DNA from: Megalonaias nervosa
Taxonomy: Eukaryota > Mollusca > Bivalvia > Unionida > Unionidae
Direction: 5' to 3'
NCBI GenBank assembly: GCA_016617855.1
Contig: JAECUM010012877.1
Coordinates: 1-64,000 of the forward strand
Length of the DNA: 64,000 nucleotides
In this document: in pieces, positions 59,197-64,000 of the stretch
Layout of the letters: every line of letters begins with the position of its first letter
Numbering within the stretch: the first letter of the stretch is position 1
Notes under the pieces: generated by a model
Databases searched by the model: none
The model's input: the letters and a program-made list of their open reading frames with translations, nothing else
Told to the model about the DNA's origin: nothing
Position numbers and translations under genes: made by a program

Positions 59197-60504
59197 TTAA
59201 ATTTGATCATCGAGTGTGTATATTTGAAATGGTGTCAATCTTAGAAACGGACTTTCAGCTTGGACACCATAAATTCAAAAATACAAGTACTTGTTAATAG
59301 TATTCTCAGTTGGAATTGTAAAATATTGAGTTTTTGAAATATATATGTTTGCTGTACTATACAATATTGCCACATCAATATCATCGTTTGATCCTTCAGA
59401 TCGCCAATCATGAATAATCCCTACAATAGGGTCTAATAGGCAGCGCAAATGAAAATGCCAAATAGCAACTGCAACAGGACATTTGATTTTGATCCAAAAG
59501 TTTTTATCTTCCACGTTAGTTGTCCATTCTTGTCCATAATGAACAGCGAAAGCGTGATGAGGATAATTTTCAGGATAATATGATGATGCGCTTACCTCAA
59601 ACCAGTTCGGTTATCACATGCTTTAAAAGGTGTTGGAATATACCCAACATTGTTTTTGGCTCGTCTTACACCACTAGATAGACTACCAATATATGCTTTA
59701 TTTGTTAGATTGTTTGGGTTAACTGGAACATATGTTGTTGTTGTGATTTTGTTGGTTCTCATATTTATATTGCCTGACATTGGTCCACAGGATTGTCTTG
59801 AATACGGGGCGAGTGCTCCTTTTAACTGCGCATAACTAATAGCACCAGTATCATCAGCTGGAGGTGAGGTTATCGATAATCCAGTTACTTTGGAGTTATT
59901 GCTTATTATCCGGATATCAGTTATTGTGTCGCCGGTCTTATTAATCTTGTTATCGTCAACAAATTTTAATTGAGCATAACTCACCGCTTGTGTATTATCA
60001 ATATTTGTTGGTGGATACGTGGTTTCCAACCCAATAATGTTTTTACTTGACATATTAATATTACCGGTAACAGTTCCACCAGCTTTATCAAGCTAATTGC
60101 CATCCGCATACTTTAACTGTAAAAACTCACCGCTTGAGTTTGATTTAAGTTTGCTGACGGATATGCTGTCTCCAAGTTTATTTTTTTTTCCCAGACACAT
60201 CCAAGTTACCGCTAAACGTTCCTCCTGTTAATGATAGTTTATTATTGTCTATCGTTCTTAATTGTGAGTAACTTACCGCTTGAGCAAGATCAACCTTTGG
60301 TGGCGGATAATCTACTTCTAAACCAAGTACTCGCTGATTTGACATTAATAAATTGCCTGTCATTGTGTCACCTGTTTTGTTGACGAACGATGATTTATCA
60401 GTTATTATTGGCTCGTAGGCAGAAGTGAATCCTGTGAGCGTTGTTCCAAATTTCGTGTAATAGGGTATATTATGGAAATTATGACATAAAATTATGCATA
60501 ACAT
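59197..60504 (-). pseudogene. Tail-fibre-like repeat protein with discoidin (F5/8 type C) head
   Basis: The shaft has about five repeats of a phage-tail-fibre type (NKTGDTMTGNLLM, LTGGTFSGNLDV, AGGTVTGNINM, NKTGDTITD, GPMSGNINM), each followed by a GLxxxYPP and AVSYxQL block (about 60390 down to 59750). The C-terminal 140 codons form a discoidin-like fold: SASSYYPENYP, HAF, W, WIKIKCPVAVAIWHFHL, a SEGSND strand, and a final IYGVQAESP...QIYTLDD segment ending at TAA 59197-59199. Such heads bind sugars or lipids, so this is probably the receptor-binding spike. Breaks: stops near 60178 and 59275, and frame changes near 60090-60120 and 59600. The ATG at 60504 is the best start. Confidence 0.75.
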
Positions 60505-60521
60505 AAAATTATATAACAAAA

Positions 60522-61210
60522 ATGTCAAAGTCGTCGACGACAAAAAAGCATTCGATATTAAAGTTTGATACCGAACGATTAATCAAGCATAAACATAATA
60601 ACGAACTTCCAGTTTCCCATTATCTTATCCTTTTTTGTACAGGATTTGGTAAAAATAAATTTGTTATTGAATCTTTTGCTTAACGATAATTTTAACTACT
60701 ACAGAGTTTACATCTATGCTATTAATCCACAGCAGGACAAATATGAGTTATTGAGCGAATATAACGATGAACTTTGTGATAAACTTGGCGCTGGCGATGA
60801 TATATTTTTGATAAAACAACCGGAAGATCTAAATCCCTCGATGAACTTGATTCGTCCGAGCATAAAATAATTGTGTTTGACGAAATACCGCTAAACAACG
60901 AGGAAATGAACAAGATTAAATCATACTTTTCGTTGTCACGTAACGAAAGATGCAATTCAATTATCTTGCGCTGTGGTTTTATAACGTCGACACATTTTTT
61001 AGGAGAAATACGGGTTGTTTTAAACTGTTTCCTGGACTCGATATGTTGATGTCAGAATATTGCGAAAGAGCAGTGCGGTGACAAAAGATAAATTTATTGA
61101 ACTATATCATCAAGCAACACAAGACAAATATAATTTATTTTTATTTGATAAACTAGCGAGTGATCCAGCTTAAATGTTTCATTGCTGTATTGACGAATTT
61201 ATCTAGGTGA
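60522..61210 (+). pseudogene. Genome-packaging ATPase (A32-like), decayed
   Basis: ATG 60522 begins SKSSTTKKHSILKFDTERL. The Walker A region reads CTGFGKNKFV, lacking the usual Ser/Thr after Lys. After a frame change (about 60650) come YYRVYIYAINPQQDKYELL and DKLGAGDDIFLI; then, back in the first frame, Walker B HKIIVFDEIPLNN (about 60866) and the SYFSLSRNERCN segment with RCGFITSTHF at the sensor position. A last piece, KFIELYHQATQDKYNLFLFD (about 61090-61210), fits the C-terminus. The layout matches the ATPase at 39447 but the sequence is very different. It starts head to head with the fibre gene, only about 17 bp apart. Confidence 0.7.
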
Positions 61211-61238
61211 ATTTTGTGAAACATACAAGAAATAACGA

Positions 61239-61902
61239 ATGGATTATCATCAAAAAGTTGAATTACTAAGGAAATTTGTTGCATCCCACGCTGCTGCTAA
61301 GAAAAGGCATGAGGAAGCACGTCGAGGTCAAGTTCAAGCGGAAGAGGCAACCGCCAGGATTTATATGATAGTTACTGAATCGTTACTTGGCAAACAACCA
61401 AAAATATGATCATTATCTCCAGAGGAACTAAAAAAATACAAGAAAAAGGTTTGTTATGTTTAATAGGAGAAAGAACAAAGGAAATGTCAAAACAAGAACT
61501 AGAAACATTGTAGAGGAGCTTGTGAGAAACGTTGCTGATCCTGCTGGAAGACAATCTGAATTGGACAGATTAATAAACAACCCTCTTGAGCTTCAACGAG
61601 CAATAGCAGCATCAACAATTAATCCTGTTGAGTTTTAAGGAGGCTAATAGAGGAATTATCAAAACAAACTAAAGAATTATCCGAGCAACACAAATTGTTT
61701 CATGAGGCCGTTGTGACGGAAATGCCTATTGAAAAACAGATAAAATTTATAGGAAAATGGCTTATTGGGGAATAGATTATGATTCTGAAGTTAAAGGATT
61801 TGTCAAAATTTATTTGTTTGTTGATAAACTTGATGCTCTTGATAACATTCGAACATGGTCACAGGAAGATTACGATAAACTAACGAAAATTTTAGATAAG
61901 TA
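61239..61902 (+). pseudogene. Helical protein of unknown role, frame-shifted
   Basis: ATG 61239 opens DYHQKVELLRKFVASHAAAK and an Ala/Glu-rich helix to about 61408; later pieces in other frames are NIVEELVRNVADPAGRQSEL, LIEELSKQTKELSEQHKLFH and VKIYLFVDKLDALDNIRTWS. It is strongly helical, probably coiled-coil, and lies between ATPase and capsid genes, where scaffolding proteins often sit. Not recognised. Confidence 0.45.
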
Positions 61903-62338
61903 ATGATAAAAGCTTATAAAGCTGAAGAAGATCGTAAAATGTCTTATGAAAATAGTTTGGATGAAGAGATGATGGAATTGACAGACCTAGTGAGAGATGG
62001 AGTTATTGCTGGTGTTTTAGATGATACAGCGAAACAATACAGAACTAGAAAAAAAGAATATCACAAAAGTTGGAATTCCAAGAGAGTTTGATCAAAGCGA
62101 TAATAAACGAGATAAAAGGTTACCGGAGGATAAAACAAAAAGTGGATTTGGAGTTAAAGTTTTTACATCAAACGCTGAAATGGTTGCTAGACTTATGTTG
62201 TTGATATCGTCAAAAGAAGCTGTAAATGAAAGCTCGGAAATCGACAACGAAATTGCAGACCTACTAGATCATCTTCGATCGAACCGGTCAATAACATCGA
62301 CCGAGTACGAAATTTTACACAACGATCTTATCGCGTAA
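61903..62338 (+). pseudogene. Small helical protein of the capsid gene cluster, one frame change
   Basis: ATG 61903 gives IKAYKAEEDRKMSYENSLDE to about 62055; the continuation in another frame (to TAA 62336-62338) has GFGVKVFTSNAEMVARLMLL, ASKEAVNESSEIDNEIADLL-type residues and a final ITSTEYEILHNDLIA. The second half resembles a small domain I associate with Polinton-like elements (three helices ending in a short tail), but I cannot name a function. The two frames overlap at 62021-62091. Confidence 0.45.
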
Positions 62339-62373
62339 AAATAATTTAACAAACTTGATATAATCAAGGATAA

Positions 62374-63101
62374 TTGCTACTCGATTCATCGCAAACAACG
62401 AGTTACAGCGCAAACGTTTCCGTCTACTATAATCCGCCAATTGAGCTGGACCCTAATAAGCAATATGAAATTGGGTTAATTTCTGCTACAATATGGCATT
62501 CTATGGCAAATGTAAAAACAAACCTCAACGACGACTTTACGTTTAATCCTGGATCGTGGGTATCAGTTAAAATACCACAAGGCGCGTGTAAAGTAACTGA
62601 TCTTAAAAGGATTAAAGAACTTGTAACGAAAAACAGCGGTAACGGCGTCGCAGACAATTTTGAGTTAATGCCAAACTATAATACGCTACGAGCTAGAATA
62701 ACATTAAAAATTAATTTATTAATGGATTTTTCACAAGTATTGCATCGTTGCTAGGATTTAATCACCAACAATAAGGCAGTGTTACAGAACAAAGTATCTC
62801 ATATGATGGAGATTTACCTGTTAACATAACAGGGGTAAATACAATTTTAATCAATTGCTCTAATGCATCAGGATCTTATTCAGTGTTAGGAAGCCAAGGT
62901 CAAACTATCAATAGTTTTTCACCAGATGTTCCTCCAGGATCGCTAATGCAAATTACTCTTCGACAAATAATATACCATCCGATTAATCCTGAAAATCTAA
63001 TAACAAACGTAACAATGCAACTAACAGATCAATCTGGGCGACAAATAGATCTTGACAATAAAATTGTCACGTATTACTTAAACCTACGCGCGACGACATA
63101 G
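62374..63101 (+). pseudogene. Penton-like minor capsid protein, one frame change and one stop
   Basis: First frame (62374-62715): LLDSSQTTSYSANVSVYYNP then IELDPNKQYEIGLISATIWH, the typical opening beta-strands of Polinton pentons. Second frame (about 62720-63101): FTSIASLLGF, ITGVNTILINC, FSPDVPPGSLMQI, IIYHPINPENLIT, and LTDQSGRQIDLDNKIVTYYL. The order of an LLGF block, a V-N-x-I strand, an F-x-x-x-V-P-P-G turn and a final D-x-x-G-x-x-I-D strand fits the single jelly-roll penton family. A TAA interrupts near 62811. It would form capsid vertices together with the fibre-like protein. Confidence 0.7.
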
Positions 63102-63144
63102 TCGTTGTAAAAATTAATTTTGTAGCCTATATTTTAATAACAAG

Positions 63145-63516
63145 ATGAGACGAAAGAAAAATTAGCGAAGAATATTTCTAGGTGGATTATTGGGAAATAT
63201 ATTTACAAGCATTGCATCGAGTGCGCCTGGAATAGAGCGTACAATAGCACCAATGAAATTGACGCAGGTAAAGCTTTCGCGACGGGAGCTGCATCTGCAG
63301 CTGGAACCGCAGTTGATCAAAACATCGCCGACAAAATTAAAGGCACGACGCCTACCGCTTTACCAACGACGCCAACCGAATCGGAAATAAAACAGGCAAT
63401 ATCAGATATTGCACCAACAAAAGAAACAAGACAAGCCATGGTTGCTACGACAAAAAAGATTACTATCACCACGCGGTGATGAGGCAGTACGTAAGCTTGT
63501 GAATAAAACCAGATGA
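63145..63516 (+). pseudogene. Protein VI/X-like small virion protein
   Basis: ATG 63145 with a basic start (RRKKN, then TAG, then RRIF), a Gly/hydrophobic helix (GGLLGNIFTSIASSAPG), then after a shift near 63255 an Ala/Gly-rich part (AFATGAASAAGTAVDQNIAD) and SEIKQAISDIAP, KLVNKTR. A short basic region followed by an amphipathic Gly-rich helix between penton and major capsid genes is like adenovirus protein VI, which disrupts membranes. By analogy only. Confidence 0.45.
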
Positions 63517-63569
63517 AAAATAGATCTACCTCAAATTTAGTAATTTTGTGTAGCGATTATAAAATAAAA

Positions 63570-64000
63570 ATGTCCGTCAAAATTATCTTGATCTTGGTGA
63601 GCAATATGATGTCGACAAAACAACAACAGAATCTGAGTATATCCAATATATCTCGATGAAAACTCAGACGAACCAAATAAAGCTGGAGAGAGTATATTTA
63701 ACACACGTGACGAAGACATGCTTTTACTGCCGCATAAGGCGATGCTGAAGGTTCGTGGTAGAATATTAACATCACCTGATGGTAATATTGCAGCTGGAGC
63801 AGAAATTGCGCTTCTAAACAATGATTGAAGTTTGTTTAAAAGTACACGATATCAACTAGCAAATCAAACCGTAGAGGATATTTATAATTGGTTACCGGTT
63901 GCAAGTACAATATTAAATATTGTTTCGTTCGGCGGTGATTATTCGAAATCAATCGCAACAAATAAGATGTAGTTCAAGGACACATGATTAGAACAAGCAA
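63570..64000 (+). pseudogene. Major capsid protein (double jelly-roll), 5' part, cut by window end
   Basis: From about 63570 protein-like segments appear in two frames (SEYIQYI, then NKAGESIFNTRDEDML), then LLLPHKAMLKVRGRILTSPD, EIALLNND, SLFKSTRYQLANQTVEDIY and FGGDYSKSI. The pattern (extended N-terminus, K-A-x-L-x-V-x-G strand, L-x-N-N, F-x-x-x-x-Y-x-L, then DYSKS) fits the start of the major capsid protein of Polinton/adintovirus-like elements. In-frame stops TGA 63826-63828 and TAG 63970-63972. The remaining three quarters would be to the right. Confidence 0.6.

Larger units (their letters stand above)
57400..64000. mobile_element. Left part of a second Polinton/adintovirus-like element, decayed
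   Basis: A minus-strand block (fibre-like protein, then an unknown protein) and a plus-strand block (packaging ATPase, two helical proteins, penton-like, protein VI-like, major capsid protein) are arranged head to head around 60.5 kb. Composition is more AT-rich than the first element, and proteins are only distantly alike, so this is another lineage. Integrase, polymerase and protease would lie beyond the right edge if present. The left terminus is not proven; an AG-starting sequence at 57088 is a candidate. Every gene has stops or shifts. Confidence 0.7.

Noticed and set aside
59197..60504. Bacteriophage contamination, because of the tail-fibre-like repeats
   Set aside because: The gene is broken, sits among eukaryote-type Polinton capsid and ATPase genes with matching AT content, and its head domain is discoidin-like. 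The block continues directly into animal-type DNA with SINEs on its left.

Overview
This window looks like nuclear DNA of a metazoan, most likely a lophotrochozoan and plausibly a mollusc. The reasons are an intron-containing BarH-type homeobox gene, many micro- and minisatellites, several tRNA-derived SINE-like repeats, a probable solo LTR and two large virus-like elements. The phylum is an inference. The class of organism (animal) is secure, because the homeodomain, its FIL/eh1-type motif and its splice sites are clear. Layout: 1-18.3 kb is repeat-rich intergenic DNA. About a dozen minisatellite arrays lie there, including roughly 24 copies of a 35-bp unit and roughly 25 copies of a 49-bp unit, plus SINE-like copies. 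A duplicated 350-370-bp block there carries a TATA box at one end and a splice-donor consensus at the other. 18.3-25.0 kb holds a complete BarH-like homeobox coding sequence in three exons (313 codons plus stop). 25-32 kb is again repeat-rich DNA without a recognised gene. 31,980-47,141 is a whole Polinton/Maverick element. It has terminal inverted repeats of about 280 bp starting 5'-AG and a perfect 6-bp target-site duplication (GTTGGC). Nearly all its genes lie on the + strand: a coiled-coil protein, protein-primed DNA polymerase B, two BIR (IAP-like) proteins, two unknown proteins, a packaging ATPase, two related small core-like proteins flanking a protamine-like one, a second core-like protein, a DDE integrase with chromodomain, and a penton-like remnant. 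A 1.4-kb non-coding hairpin array and one more coiled-coil reading frame follow. Most genes carry in-frame stops or frameshifts, and no major capsid protein or protease was found, so this copy is dead. Many of its genes are preceded by a TATA box. The hairpin array (44.8-46.2 kb) is the most unusual part. Two 521-bp-spaced copies keep the same eight short hairpins in order, and in three of them both sides of a base pair have changed together. 47.1-57 kb is intergenic, with a SINE, a solo LTR with a CTAT duplication and a few weak coding remnants. 57.4-64 kb is the left part of a second, more AT-rich, decayed virus-like element that runs off the right edge. On the - strand it has a phage-tail-fibre-like repeat protein ending in a discoidin (F5/8 type C) domain, followed by an unrecognised protein of roughly 590 residues. 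On the + strand it has a packaging ATPase, two helical proteins, a penton-like protein, a protein VI/X-like protein and the start of a major capsid protein. Together the two elements show two different lineages of endogenous Polinton- or adintovirus-like DNA viruses within 10 kb of each other. No host gene other than the BarH homologue is supported with confidence.
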